This document shows positions 1 through 8,756 of a DNA stretch of 64,000 nucleotides, piece after piece. The stretch lies in assembly GCF_001624705.1 (NCBI RefSeq), contig NZ_JSEO01000007.1, positions 124,001-188,000 on the forward strand, given 5' to 3'. The position numbers were made by a program, and so were the translations under genes. Numbering within the stretch: position 1 is the first letter of the stretch; the number at the start of each line of letters is the position of its first letter. Source of the stretch: Marinomonas sp. SBI8L (GTDB lineage Bacteria; Pseudomonadota; Gammaproteobacteria; Pseudomonadales; Marinomonadaceae). A model generated the notes under the pieces. That model had not been told where the DNA came from, searched no databases, and was given only the letters and a program-made list of their open reading frames with translations.

Positions 1-1362
1 TCTACTCGTAAAGGTATTGTCGGTAATATTTATCAGGGCAAGGTTGTCCGTGTTTTGCCTGGCATGCAGGCAGCATTTGTAGATATAGGGTTAGAAAGGG
101 CCGCTTTTATACATGTTTCTGAGGTGGCTGAGCGTGATGCTGTAAACCCAAGTGATCAAATCGGTGATTACTTGAGAGAAGGTCAGTCTTTGGTTGTTCA
201 GGTGACTAAGGACCCAATTAGCTCAAAGGGTGCTAGGTTAACAACGCATCTATCTATCCCATCTCGTTATTTGGTTTACATGCCAGATCAGTCTCATGTG
301 GGTGTCAGTCAAAGAATTGAAGATGAAGCTGAAAGAGAAAGATTAAAACAGCTTGTTTCAGCTGCACTGACGGAGGCTGATGAGACAAGTGGCTATATTT
401 TAAGAACAGCTGCAGAGGGTGCTGGCGAAGAAGAAATCTTAGCGGATATTAAATTCTTAACGCGTTTATGGCAGTCGGTTAAAAAGCGTATTAGCTCTGC
501 AAAAGCGCCTTCAGTAATCTATGATGATTTACCATTACATTTGCGCACCATGCGTGACTTGGTCAGTCTTAAAACTGAAAAAATACGGATAGATTCTAGA
601 GAGAATTACGCTAAATTAAAGTCTTTTGCGGAAGAGTTTATACCTGAGGTGGGGCAAAGGGTTGAATACTATCCTGGTGAGCGACCTATCTTTGATATTT
701 ATAGTGTTGAAGATGAGATTCAAAAAGCGTTAGATCGTAAGGTGCAACTAAAGTCCGGTGGTTATCTTTTAGTTGAGCAAACTGAATCTATGACGACTAT
801 TGATGTCAACACGGGTGCTTTCGTTGGTAGTCGAAATTTGGAAGAAACCATATACAAGACTAATTTAGAAGCTGCCACAGCGATTGGTCGTCAACTTAGG
901 TTGCGTAATCTAGGTGGTATTATCATTATTGATTTTATCGATATGGAAGATGAAGAGCATAAACGTCAAGTCTTGCGCATGCTTGAGAAGATATTGGACG
1001 TAGATCATGCTAAGACAAAAATTACAGGTGTGTCTGAGTTAGGCTTAGTTGAAATGACGCGTAAGCGTACTCGTGAGAGCTTGGGGCAAACCTTGTGTGA
1101 GCCTTGTCGTTCATGTCGCGGTAGTGGCTTGGTTAAAACGCCTGAAACAGTTTGTTATGAGGTTTTTAGGGAGATACTCAGAGCGGACCGAGCCTACGAT
1201 TCTCCGACTTATGCTGTGTTAGCTTCTCGTGCAGTAATTGATCGTATGCATGAGGAGGAGAGTGCCAGTGTCGCAGAGTTAGAAGCCTTCATTGGTAAGA
1301 GTATTCATTTCCAGGTTGAAACCATGTATACCCAAGACCAATATGATGTGGTTATACGATAA
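1..1362 (+). CDS. rng: Ribonuclease G, 5'-truncated by the window edge
   Basis: RNase G is the cytoplasmic endoribonuclease of the RNase E/G family that matures the 16S rRNA 5' end and decays some mRNAs. The frame is open from base 1, and the first visible residues match roughly residue 35 onward of E. coli RNase G, so about 35 N-terminal residues lie outside. The S1-like region comes first. Catalytic aspartates sit in DVNTGAF (visible residue 268) and IIIIDFIDM (visible residue 311). The Zn-link CRSCRGSG has cysteines at visible residues 369 and 372. The protein ends soon after, without the long RNase E scaffold tail, which favours Rng over Rne. It is followed 17 bp later by yhdP, a linkage common in gammaproteobacteria. 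Identification is secure. Confidence 0.95.
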   Translation, partial: STRKGIVGNIYQGKVVRVLPGMQAAFVDIGLERAAFIHVSEVAERDAVNPSDQIGDYLREGQSLVVQVTKDPISSKGARLTTHLSIPSRYLVYMPDQSHVGVSQRIEDEAERERLKQLVSAALTEADETSGYILRTAAEGAGEEEILADIKFLTRLWQSVKKRISSAKAPSVIYDDLPLHLRTMRDLVSLKTEKIRIDSRENYAKLKSFAEEFIPEVGQRVEYYPGERPIFDIYSVEDEIQKALDRKVQLKSGGYLLVEQTESMTTIDVNTGAFVGSRNLEETIYKTNLEAATAIGRQLRLRNLGGIIIIDFIDMEDEEHKRQVLRMLEKILDVDHAKTKITGVSELGLVEMTRKRTRESLGQTLCEPCRSCRGSGLVKTPETVCYEVFREILRADRAYDSPTYAVLASRAVIDRMHEEESASVAELEAFIGKSIHFQVETMYTQDQYDVVIR

Positions 1363-1379
1363 TTGTTTGTGATTGATAA

Positions 1380-4300
1380 GTGTCCGGCCAAATGAGTTTG
1401 AGTGTGAAGCGGGCTGCCGATATAGCTTGGTGGCTTTTGGTTTCTGTTGTTCTAATCTTTGCCTCCTTTATGGTTTTGGTGAAGTTCTCTTTGCCTTATG
1501 CTGATGAGTACCGTTATCAGATAGAAAGAAATCTAAGTCAAGTTTCTGGATATCAGATAGAGATTGAGAATATATCAGCAAAACTGGAGGGTCTTGATCC
1601 TAGTTTTTCTATTGATGGGTTAAGTTTAAAGGCAGAGGGTGAGTCCCAGCCTCTAAGGTTTGAACGATTGATGATTCGTTTAAACTTATGGCAATCATTA
1701 ATTAAGCTTGAGCCAAACTTTAGCTACATACGTTTATATCAGACTCAGGTGAGTTTAACTGAGGCTTCAGGGCGCTGGTCTTTGACTGGTTTGCCTGTGG
1801 TTGCATCTCAAAATACGGGCGGTTTTGCTCGTATCTTTAATTATTTTTTAGATCAAAGACAGATATCTTTAATAGATACTCAGTTGTCGGTTCACAGTGA
1901 GCGAGTTGGTTTAATTAATTTATCATCTGATGCCATGTATTTACAAAGAACCGCATCAGGGATAGGTGTTAGTGCAAAGGTAAAGCATCAAAACTATGAT
2001 GATGAATTTAAACTTAATGCTGAAATTCATGGTGATTTAATTCGACCTGATAGTTTAAAGCTTGTTGCAGAGCTTGATTTGCCTGAAATGAGTATTAGTC
2101 AATCAGAGCTAGTGGAGCTTGAGCAATTTCAGGTTTCTCAGTTGGATTTTGGGGCAAAGCTTTGGTTATCTTATTCGTCTGGTTCTGACTTATCTTTGGT
2201 TGGGAGTCTTAATTTACAGCCGCAATTGTTTTCGGGGGAAAAGCTCTCTTTAGCTTCTAAGCTTAGTTCTCAATACTCACTCAGGACTAAGGAATTAAAT
2301 CTTCAATTGGCAGATTTAGTTCTTAGCAAGGAGGGGGAGGTTTATCCTGCTGCAAACATTAAGTTAACTAGAAATTTTGAGCAGAAGACTACAGGCTTGT
2401 CTTTTGATCAACTTGACCTCGCTTTAGGATTGGGTCTTGCTATCCCATATTTAAATGACTCTTGGTTTGTGACAAAAATGCTCACAGCGATGGAGGCTCA
2501 AGGTGTAGCAAAGAACGGTCATCTTAAAATAATAGAAAAACCAAAACTATCCGTGACTTATCAGGGAAACTTGATGATAGATTCGGCTCAAGGTTATCAA
2601 AATATTCCAAGTGTTGAGAGATTAGAATCGATACTTACAATTAATAATGATCAGGGCTCAATTAGTTTTGTATCTAATGATGCAAGTTTGGCTTTCCCTC
2701 TTATGTATCAGGATGTTTGGCTACTAGATGGTGTTGTTGGCCAAGTTGAGTGGGGGCCGCAACAGGATAGTTTTCTCGTGTCGGCAAACGATTTATACCT
2801 GAATCGAAATGGAGCTGACCTTACTGGTGATTTTAGGTTAGAGGTGGTAAGTAATGCGAGCGATACGCTGGCGCTAGATATTCATGGTGAGAATCTTGCC
2901 ATGGCCGATGGTTTGGCGTACATCCCTAATATTGCCTTGCCTGAGTCTGCCCATAAGTGGTTGCGAGATTCATTATTAGTTGGGCATGCAAGGCAAGCTG
3001 ACTTTGTATTGCAAACTGAGTTATCAGAAGGTTCCAATCCTCAGTTTTTAGTGGACCTTGATGTTGCGGGGGCTGAAGTGAAGTTTGCGCCCGATTGGCC
3101 TGCTGCTAAAGATGTTGATGCAGATGTACAAATTGATAATTCAGGCGTTAGGCTTGAGTTAAATTATGCCGCCTTAGCAGATGTTGAAAGTAGGGATTTA
3201 TCCCTCTCTATTCCTTTTACTGAAGGTGGGCTAGGGGCTCTAAATTTAGACGGTAAGTTGGCTGATGATTTAGGTGATGTGATGGCGTTGCTTGCTCAGA
3301 CTGATTTAGCTACAGGGGTGCTTAAGCCTTTTCAAACCTGGCGAACTGAGGGGGATGCAAAAGGAGAATTTAAACTTATTCTTCCTCTAGAAGATGATCA
3401 AAATGTCAGTCCATATTTTAATCTCGCTTTACAACTTAAAAATAGTCCACTCGAAATAACTGATCTTGAACTGACGGGCAAAATTCTAACTGGATCTTTG
3501 AATTATGATACAGAGAAAGGGATCTATGATTCAGTTTTTGATATAGAGGCTTTTTCTGGTAATGCTAAGCTTAATTTATATGGTGATGTATTGCCTTCGA
3601 AAGACTTATTGATTAGGGCTGACATCAAAGGTGACTTAAGTCTTGAAGAGGTGATGACCTGGCAGAAATTGCCTGAAATGCTGACCCGAACAGTACAAGG
3701 GCAGGTTGGCTTTGTTGCAGATTTTGTGATTAATCCTGAGGCGGCTGATTTAGTTACTATAAATGCTAAAACAGATTTACATGGCGCCAGCGTGTCTCTT
3801 CCTGTTCCCTTTGCTAAAACAGCAAACACCCACAAGAACTTAGCGCTTACTATTGATGTGTTATCTGATTATGCTGATGTTTCTATTCTGTATGATGAAA
3901 ATTACCGTTCTAAATTGCGTTTTTCTGAATCAGGCTTTTATGGTGGTCAGGCTTTAATTAATGAAGCAAGTGATATGCCCCAAGAAGTTCGAGAGGGGTT
4001 ATCTTTAAGGGGGCAATTACCCCATATTGAATTGGCTGCATGGCGCAAGTTTTTAAATGAATCTGGTAATGAGTCTGAGCCTCAAAGCTTACGCCTATTT
4101 GTGCCTGAGTGGCTTTCATTTGTGCACCTAATTGCAGATCAAGTTAGGTTGAATGAAGACAACCTTTTACACAATGTTAAGGTTGAATACGATAGTAGTG
4201 AGCGATTAGGTGATATTTATCTTAGTTCTGAAGAAATGAGTTTACAGTTAACTAAAGATTTACAGGGACCTGTTGTTAATTTTTCTTATCTTAGCTGGAA

Positions 4301-5216
4301 TAGTCCAGCTCAAGAAGGTGTTTCGCAAGACAGTGTTAAAAGTGCATCTGATTCTGCTGGGATTAAAGCTCAGCAAATACCAAGCATGTCATTGAATATA
4401 GATGAGCTAGTTGTTAACAATCAGCCTTATGGTGATTGGCGTTTGATGATTACTAATTTAGGCAAAAAAATTCGAATTGATCCCTTTTCAACCGAGTTAA
4501 CAGAGGGCGACTTTGTTGGAAGTTTGTTTTGGCAGGATGACGCTAATTCAAATGTAGAGTTGGTATTGGATATAGATGGCGGGAATATTGATGAATTAAC
4601 CCGAAAATTTTCCAACGAAACCTTGTTGACCTCCAAAAGTTATAAAATAAATGTCAGTCTAAGTTGGTTGGGTACACCGTTTGATATTCAAAGAGATACT
4701 CTAACTGGACGAATAGCGTTTTTATCCCAAAATGGTGTGTTGGAAAAAGTTAATGAGCTGCCTGGCTTCCTAAAAGCTTTAGGGATCTTTAACTTACATG
4801 CGCTAGCGCGTAGATTAACGTTAGATTTTTCTGATGTCAGTTCGGATGGCTTGACCTATGATAAAATGTCTACAACTCTGGTTATTCAAGATGGTCAGTT
4901 AAATACGAATAAGCCTCTTAGTATCGTTTCTCCAACGGTTGAGATTGAGTTGCAAGGCCGCGCTGATTTGGTTACTGAGACACTTGATGAAAGGATGATC
5001 GCCTATTTCCCTTTAGGTAATGCATTACCCATTGCTGGTTTCTTACTTGGGATGCCTCAGGTAGCAGGTATTCTATATATAACAGATAAGATATTTGGGG
5101 ATAAATTATCGAAAGTGACCGGTGTTGAATATTTAATCAAGGGTCCATTTAATGATCCTATTATTACGCCTGTAATACATACGCCAAAAGAGCGCCCCAA
5201 AAATAGAGATAAGTGA
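1380..5216 (+). CDS. yhdP: YhdP, AsmA-like phospholipid transporter family (TIGR02099)
   Basis: This is a very large (1278 aa) inner-membrane-anchored periplasmic protein. One hydrophobic segment lies at about residues 16-38, followed by a long beta-rich domain as in the AsmA-like YhdP family; E. coli YhdP is of similar length. In E. coli, YhdP with TamB and YdbH supports phospholipid movement from inner to outer membrane. The C-terminal block with the GALP, GMPQ and KGPFNDP stretches is typical of the family. The start used is GTG at 1380; an in-frame ATG at 1392 is an alternative. It lies between rng and a nitrilase-family gene, and its stop is one base before that gene's ATG, so the three probably form one operon. 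Confidence 0.9.
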   Translation: MSGQMSLSVKRAADIAWWLLVSVVLIFASFMVLVKFSLPYADEYRYQIERNLSQVSGYQIEIENISAKLEGLDPSFSIDGLSLKAEGESQPLRFERLMIRLNLWQSLIKLEPNFSYIRLYQTQVSLTEASGRWSLTGLPVVASQNTGGFARIFNYFLDQRQISLIDTQLSVHSERVGLINLSSDAMYLQRTASGIGVSAKVKHQNYDDEFKLNAEIHGDLIRPDSLKLVAELDLPEMSISQSELVELEQFQVSQLDFGAKLWLSYSSGSDLSLVGSLNLQPQLFSGEKLSLASKLSSQYSLRTKELNLQLADLVLSKEGEVYPAANIKLTRNFEQKTTGLSFDQLDLALGLGLAIPYLNDSWFVTKMLTAMEAQGVAKNGHLKIIEKPKLSVTYQGNLMIDSAQGYQNIPSVERLESILTINNDQGSISFVSNDASLAFPLMYQDVWLLDGVVGQVEWGPQQDSFLVSANDLYLNRNGADLTGDFRLEVVSNASDTLALDIHGENLAMADGLAYIPNIALPESAHKWLRDSLLVGHARQADFVLQTELSEGSNPQFLVDLDVAGAEVKFAPDWPAAKDVDADVQIDNSGVRLELNYAALADVESRDLSLSIPFTEGGLGALNLDGKLADDLGDVMALLAQTDLATGVLKPFQTWRTEGDAKGEFKLILPLEDDQNVSPYFNLALQLKNSPLEITDLELTGKILTGSLNYDTEKGIYDSVFDIEAFSGNAKLNLYGDVLPSKDLLIRADIKGDLSLEEVMTWQKLPEMLTRTVQGQVGFVADFVINPEAADLVTINAKTDLHGASVSLPVPFAKTANTHKNLALTIDVLSDYADVSILYDENYRSKLRFSESGFYGGQALINEASDMPQEVREGLSLRGQLPHIELAAWRKFLNESGNESEPQSLRLFVPEWLSFVHLIADQVRLNEDNLLHNVKVEYDSSERLGDIYLSSEEMSLQLTKDLQGPVVNFSYLSWNSPAQEGVSQDSVKSASDSAGIKAQQIPSMSLNIDELVVNNQPYGDWRLMITNLGKKIRIDPFSTELTEGDFVGSLFWQDDANSNVELVLDIDGGNIDELTRKFSNETLLTSKSYKINVSLSWLGTPFDIQRDTLTGRIAFLSQNGVLEKVNELPGFLKALGIFNLHALARRLTLDFSDVSSDGLTYDKMSTTLVIQDGQLNTNKPLSIVSPTVEIELQGRADLVTETLDERMIAYFPLGNALPIAGFLLGMPQVAGILYITDKIFGDKLSKVTGVEYLIKGPFNDPIITPVIHTPKERPKNRDK

Positions 5217-5217
5217 A

Positions 5218-6042
5218 ATGAAGATCGCAGCAATTCAATTGACAAGTAAAGATGACTGGCAGGCTAATTTAGCAAATATTCAAGCTATGACTGATAAGGC
5301 TGTAAGTGAAGGGGCTAATTTAGTTGTATTACCTGAGAATGCTCTTATGTTTGCGGGTAATAAGATGCGTCCTTTAGCTGAATCACCTGATCAAGAGTTG
5401 GTATTAAGGGAGCTTTCCCAATTAGCAAAGCATCATGAAATTCATCTAGTTATTGGTTCGCATCCAAGTTTAAAACGTCCTGATGGTGATGTGGTGGATT
5501 CAGGGAGAGTGAGACAGTCTTGCTTGGTACTTGGTCCGGATGGTGAGCTTAAGGCTAGATACGATAAAATTCACTTATTTGATGTCATGGTTTCTGATCA
5601 AAATGGTCAGTATATGGAGTCTAAGGTCATTGAGCCTGGTCAGCTTGAGCCTATGGTTGTTGAAATTGAGGGGCTGAAGCTTGGTTTGTCAATTTGTTAC
5701 GATGTTAGGTTTCCTGAGATGTATCGAAAGCTTGCTGACTGTGGTGCTGATTTAGTTATTGTGCCTGCTGCATTTACCTATCGTACAGGCGAGGCTCATT
5801 GGCATACTTTATTGAAGTGTCGAGCAATAGAAAATCAATTCTATGTTTTAGGTGTGAATCAATGTGGCCATCACTCAAGTACACGCCAAACATTTGGGAA
5901 TTCTGTATGCTATTCTCCTTGGGGAGACTGTTTAGGTCGGCTAGATCATGAGCCTGATATTCTACTGGTAGAAATAGATTTAGCTAAAATAAATGAGTGT
6001 CGTGAAACTATGCCTGTTCATAGTCATAGGCGCTTTTATTGA
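5218..6042 (+). CDS. Carbon-nitrogen hydrolase, Nit1/deaminated-glutathione amidase-like
   Basis: A 274 aa nitrilase-superfamily enzyme. The Glu-Lys-Cys catalytic triad is visible as E40 (VLPEN), K117 (YDKIHLF) and C160 (SICYDVRFPE). The DVRFPE motif is typical of the Nit1/YbeM-type amidases that hydrolyse deaminated glutathione to 2-oxoglutarate and cysteinylglycine; the exact substrate here is inferred. It starts one base after the yhdP stop and ends before a bidirectional terminator. In Pseudomonas the same gene is followed by tldD, yjgA and pmbA. Here yjgA (darP) is next but on the opposite strand, and tldD and pmbA are absent. Confidence 0.85.
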   Translation: MKIAAIQLTSKDDWQANLANIQAMTDKAVSEGANLVVLPENALMFAGNKMRPLAESPDQELVLRELSQLAKHHEIHLVIGSHPSLKRPDGDVVDSGRVRQSCLVLGPDGELKARYDKIHLFDVMVSDQNGQYMESKVIEPGQLEPMVVEIEGLKLGLSICYDVRFPEMYRKLADCGADLVIVPAAFTYRTGEAHWHTLLKCRAIENQFYVLGVNQCGHHSSTRQTFGNSVCYSPWGDCLGRLDHEPDILLVEIDLAKINECRETMPVHSHRRFY

Positions 6043-6052
6043 ATTTTAGAAT

Positions 6053-6085
6053 ATAAAAAAAGCGCTTCATAAAGCGCTTTTTTTA
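6053..6085. terminator. Bidirectional intrinsic terminator
   Basis: An A-run, the stem AAAGCGCTT / AAGCGCTTT with a short CAT-type loop, and a T-run sit between the convergent nitrilase gene and darP, so it can serve both strands. Confidence 0.85.
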
Positions 6086-6116
6086 TTAACTAGTGTTGGC
6101 TCGTCCTGAATAGGGG

Positions 6117-6644
6117 CTAGGCAAGTCCAAGTTTTTTGTCTTGAACTTCTCTTAATAGTCTAAATAGCTTTTTGCGGTTTGTTGTTTTGCCATTTTGACT
6201 GACTTCTTTTTGAGCTTGTCTAATGAGTTGTCTAAAGTGCTGAATATCAACATCAGGGTTTTCGCTTAAGTACTCTTGTAAAACACTTTGACTGTTTTCG
6301 CCAATTAATGCGTCACGTAGGTTTTCAAGTTGATGAAACATTTTGTTATGAGCAGCAGAAGTTGTATCAAATAACTCAATGCGAGCTGCAATTTTTTCGT
6401 GATCTTCTGTGCGCATAATGCGTCCGATATATTGCATATGGCGACGCATGGCTTCATGTTTCTTTATACGATCAGCTTCAGCTAATGCATCTCGTAGGGT
6501 GTCAGACATCTCAACTTTTTTTTGCTGTGCCTTACTTAAATTAAGTAGCTTCTTACCCAAAGCTTGCAGCGCTTCCATTTCACGCTTGATTTGAGTTTTA
6601 CTAATAAAGTTTTCGTCGTCTTCTAATTGATCAAAGTCTGTCAT
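6117..6644 (-). CDS. darP: DarP (YjgA), 50S ribosome assembly factor
   Basis: A 175 aa, highly charged all-helical protein of the YjgA/DUF615 family, renamed DarP for its role in late 50S subunit maturation. Family-typical stretches are the N-terminal SKTQIKREMEALQALG, a central RHMQYIGRIMR and the C-terminal KKLFRLLREV block. It is the last gene of the long minus-strand operon and starts 6 bp after the mgtE stop. In Pseudomonas and E. coli it neighbours pmbA; that partner is missing here, and mgtE is the upstream neighbour. Confidence 0.9.
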   Translation of the reverse strand: MTDFDQLEDDENFISKTQIKREMEALQALGKKLLNLSKAQQKKVEMSDTLRDALAEADRIKKHEAMRRHMQYIGRIMRTEDHEKIAARIELFDTTSAAHNKMFHQLENLRDALIGENSQSVLQEYLSENPDVDIQHFRQLIRQAQKEVSQNGKTTNRKKLFRLLREVQDKKLGLA

Positions 6645-6650
6645 GTGAGC

Positions 6651-8003
6651 CTAAATAAGAAAAATAGTTGCTAGCCCTAAAAAGGATAAAAAACCGACTA
6701 CATCTGTCACTGTAGTGAGTATTACGTTACCCGCAAGAGCTGGGTCTATGCCCAAGCGCTTTAATGTAATAGGGAGGAGTGTGCCGACAAGGGCGGCAAA
6801 CAGTAAATTAATGATTAATGCGCCCGCTATGATATAGGCAATCTCAATGTTGTCAAACCAATATGCAGTTAAAGCGCCCACAACAATGGCCCAAAGTATG
6901 CCGTTTAAAAAGCCGACGACAATCTCTCTGTTTAAAAGCCATCGTGTATTAGCTGCACCTATATGGCCTAATGCTATACCTCGAATAACCAATGTTAGTA
7001 CTTGTGAGCCAGCTATTCCGCCCATGCTGGCAACAATTGGCATAAGAATGGCGAGAGCAACGACCTGATCAATTGTGTTTTGAAAAAGGCCAATTACATA
7101 AGAGGCAATAAAAGCTGTAATCAGGTTAATGCCTAACCAAACTGCGCGGCGCTTAGAGGTTTGCATGATGGGGGCAAAAGTGTCTTCGTCATCATCAAGG
7201 CCGGCCATACTGAGCATTGAGTGTTCTGCTTCATCTCGAATTACATCGACGACATCATCAATGGTAATACGCCCTAAAAGTTTGCCGGAAGCTTCGTCAA
7301 TTACTGGGGCAGATACTAAGTCCATTTTTTCAAATAATTGGGCTACTTCACTAGCAGGAGCGTTAGCTTCAATTACCGTTGTCTCTGTTTCCATTATATC
7401 TCGTACGCTAGCTTCGGGGTCAGCAACGAGAAGTTTGGTTAGAGGGAGAGTGCCTAAAAATCTATCAGAGCGGCTGACAACTAATAAACTGTCTGTCATG
7501 TCAGGTAGACTTGCATGGCGCCTTAAGAAGCGAAATGCAATATCGATAGTGATATTGGGTCGAACTGTGATGGTGTCTGTATTCATTAAGCCGCCAGCAG
7601 AGTCTTCTGGGTAGCTTAGGAGTGATTCGACTCTAGATCTGTCTTGAGCCGTCATTGACGCGAGTACTTCAGCTACGACTGTCTCAGGCAGGTTTTGTAG
7701 TATGTCTGCTAGGTCATCACTTTCAAGTTGCTCTGTTACGGCAACAAGTTGCTCTGTATCCATTTCCTTAAGGAACTGAACACTAATGTCTTCACTTAAG
7801 TATTGAAGTATCTCACCTTCATTCTTTTGTTCTATGAGGTCCCAAAGAAGGCGTCTTTCTTTTGGCGGTGAGGATTCTAGAAGGCGAGCGACATCTTGCG
7901 CAGGTAAGGCGCCATTAAGTAAGTATTTAATTTGCATAGTGCCACCAGACTCAAGAGAGTCTGTGACAGTTTGCAGGTGTTGTTGCGTATCCTGTTCAAC
8001 CAT
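6651..8003 (-). CDS. mgtE: MgtE magnesium transporter
   Basis: A 450 aa Mg2+ channel/transporter. The order is an acidic N-terminal MgtE_N superhelical domain (about residues 30-130), a tandem CBS pair (about 135-255), a connecting helix, and a C-terminal membrane domain with about five segments (from about residue 285), including an ITAFIASYVIGLF-type helix and the GGIAGSQ motif near the pore. The length matches the family. CBS-domain MgtE proteins close when cytosolic Mg2+ is high. It lies 12 bp after npr and just before darP in the same transcript. This location is unusual, because npr ends this cluster in E. coli. Confidence 0.93.
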   Translation of the reverse strand: MVEQDTQQHLQTVTDSLESGGTMQIKYLLNGALPAQDVARLLESSPPKERRLLWDLIEQKNEGEILQYLSEDISVQFLKEMDTEQLVAVTEQLESDDLADILQNLPETVVAEVLASMTAQDRSRVESLLSYPEDSAGGLMNTDTITVRPNITIDIAFRFLRRHASLPDMTDSLLVVSRSDRFLGTLPLTKLLVADPEASVRDIMETETTVIEANAPASEVAQLFEKMDLVSAPVIDEASGKLLGRITIDDVVDVIRDEAEHSMLSMAGLDDDEDTFAPIMQTSKRRAVWLGINLITAFIASYVIGLFQNTIDQVVALAILMPIVASMGGIAGSQVLTLVIRGIALGHIGAANTRWLLNREIVVGFLNGILWAIVVGALTAYWFDNIEIAYIIAGALIINLLFAALVGTLLPITLKRLGIDPALAGNVILTTVTDVVGFLSFLGLATIFLI

Positions 8004-8015
8004 TTGGTTTAGGTA

Positions 8016-8285
8016 TTATTCTTCTTCGTCAAAGCGATTGTTGATAAGTGCTGTTATGGCTTCAAGTGCTGCTGCTTCATCTTCACCATTGGTTTTGATT
8101 GTAATATTGGTGCCTTTTGAGGCAGCTAGCATCATCATTGCCATGATGCTTTTACCGTCCACATTGCGACCTTCTTTATCTATTGTAATATCACAAGAAA
8201 ATCGTGATGTCGTTTCGACTAGTTTACCAGCTGCTCTGGCATGTAAACCTAGTTTGTTAATAATAATGATCTCTTGCTCTAACAT
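8016..8285 (-). CDS. ptsO: NPr, HPr-like phosphocarrier of the nitrogen PTS
   Basis: An 89 aa HPr-family protein. The phosphorylatable His15 lies in LGLHARAA, and Ser46 lies in DGKSIMAMM. It relays phosphate from EI-Ntr (PtsP, not in the window) to EIIA-Ntr, whose gene ptsN is 8 bp upstream in the same operon. In E. coli and Pseudomonas rapZ sits between ptsN and this gene; here the two are adjacent. The symbol ptsO (npr) is assigned from gene context, since the protein alone would only say HPr family. Confidence 0.92.
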   Translation of the reverse strand: MLEQEIIIINKLGLHARAAGKLVETTSRFSCDITIDKEGRNVDGKSIMAMMMLAASKGTNITIKTNGEDEAAALEAITALINNRFDEEE

Positions 8286-8293
8286 GTTGGTCC

Positions 8294-8743
8294 CTATAAC
8301 AATGATTTAAATGTGTCGTAAAGTGCCTGATTTGAATCTGCTTGTCTTAAGGACTCTAACTTTTCTGGAGACTGAGCAAATTCTGCAATCTGACCTAGTG
8401 TTTTTAGGTGGTGATCACATTCTTGTGGCGGCACAATTAAAGCAAATATTAGATCGACTTTTTTGCGGTCTATCGCGTCAAAGTCAATTGCCTTTTCTAA
8501 AGAGATAACAACCATTGCTGTATGGTTTGCTTCTTCCAAGCGGCAATGAGGTACAGCAATACCTTGGCCTACGCCAGTACTTCCAAGTTTTTCGCGAGCC
8601 AGTAAAGCATCAAAAACGGCTTCTTTGTCGCAATGAAGTCTATCTCCTACCAAATTAGCAATGCTTTCAAGTGTTCTTTTTTTGCTGGTCGTAGCAAGAT
8701 TCGCGATTACTAGTTCTGGTTTTAAAATGTTAGTTAATGACAC
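8294..8743 (-). CDS. ptsN: EIIA-Ntr, nitrogen regulatory PTS protein
   Basis: A 149 aa PTS EIIA domain of the fructose/nitrogen type. The active-site histidine is H66 in GIAVPHCRL. In enteric bacteria this protein adjusts potassium uptake and other processes according to its phosphorylation state and has no sugar substrate of its own. It follows rpoN by 13 bp. The hpf ribosome hibernation gene that normally sits between rpoN and ptsN is missing. Confidence 0.93.
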   Translation of the reverse strand: MSLTNILKPELVIANLATTSKKRTLESIANLVGDRLHCDKEAVFDALLAREKLGSTGVGQGIAVPHCRLEEANHTAMVVISLEKAIDFDAIDRKKVDLIFALIVPPQECDHHLKTLGQIAEFAQSPEKLESLRQADSNQALYDTFKSLL

Positions 8744-8756
8744 TTTCTATTCCGCT

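Noticed and set aside
7129-8310. Plus-strand frames of 158-161 codons opposite mgtE and npr
   Set aside because: Composition is the antisense of well-conserved genes; no starts or family features.
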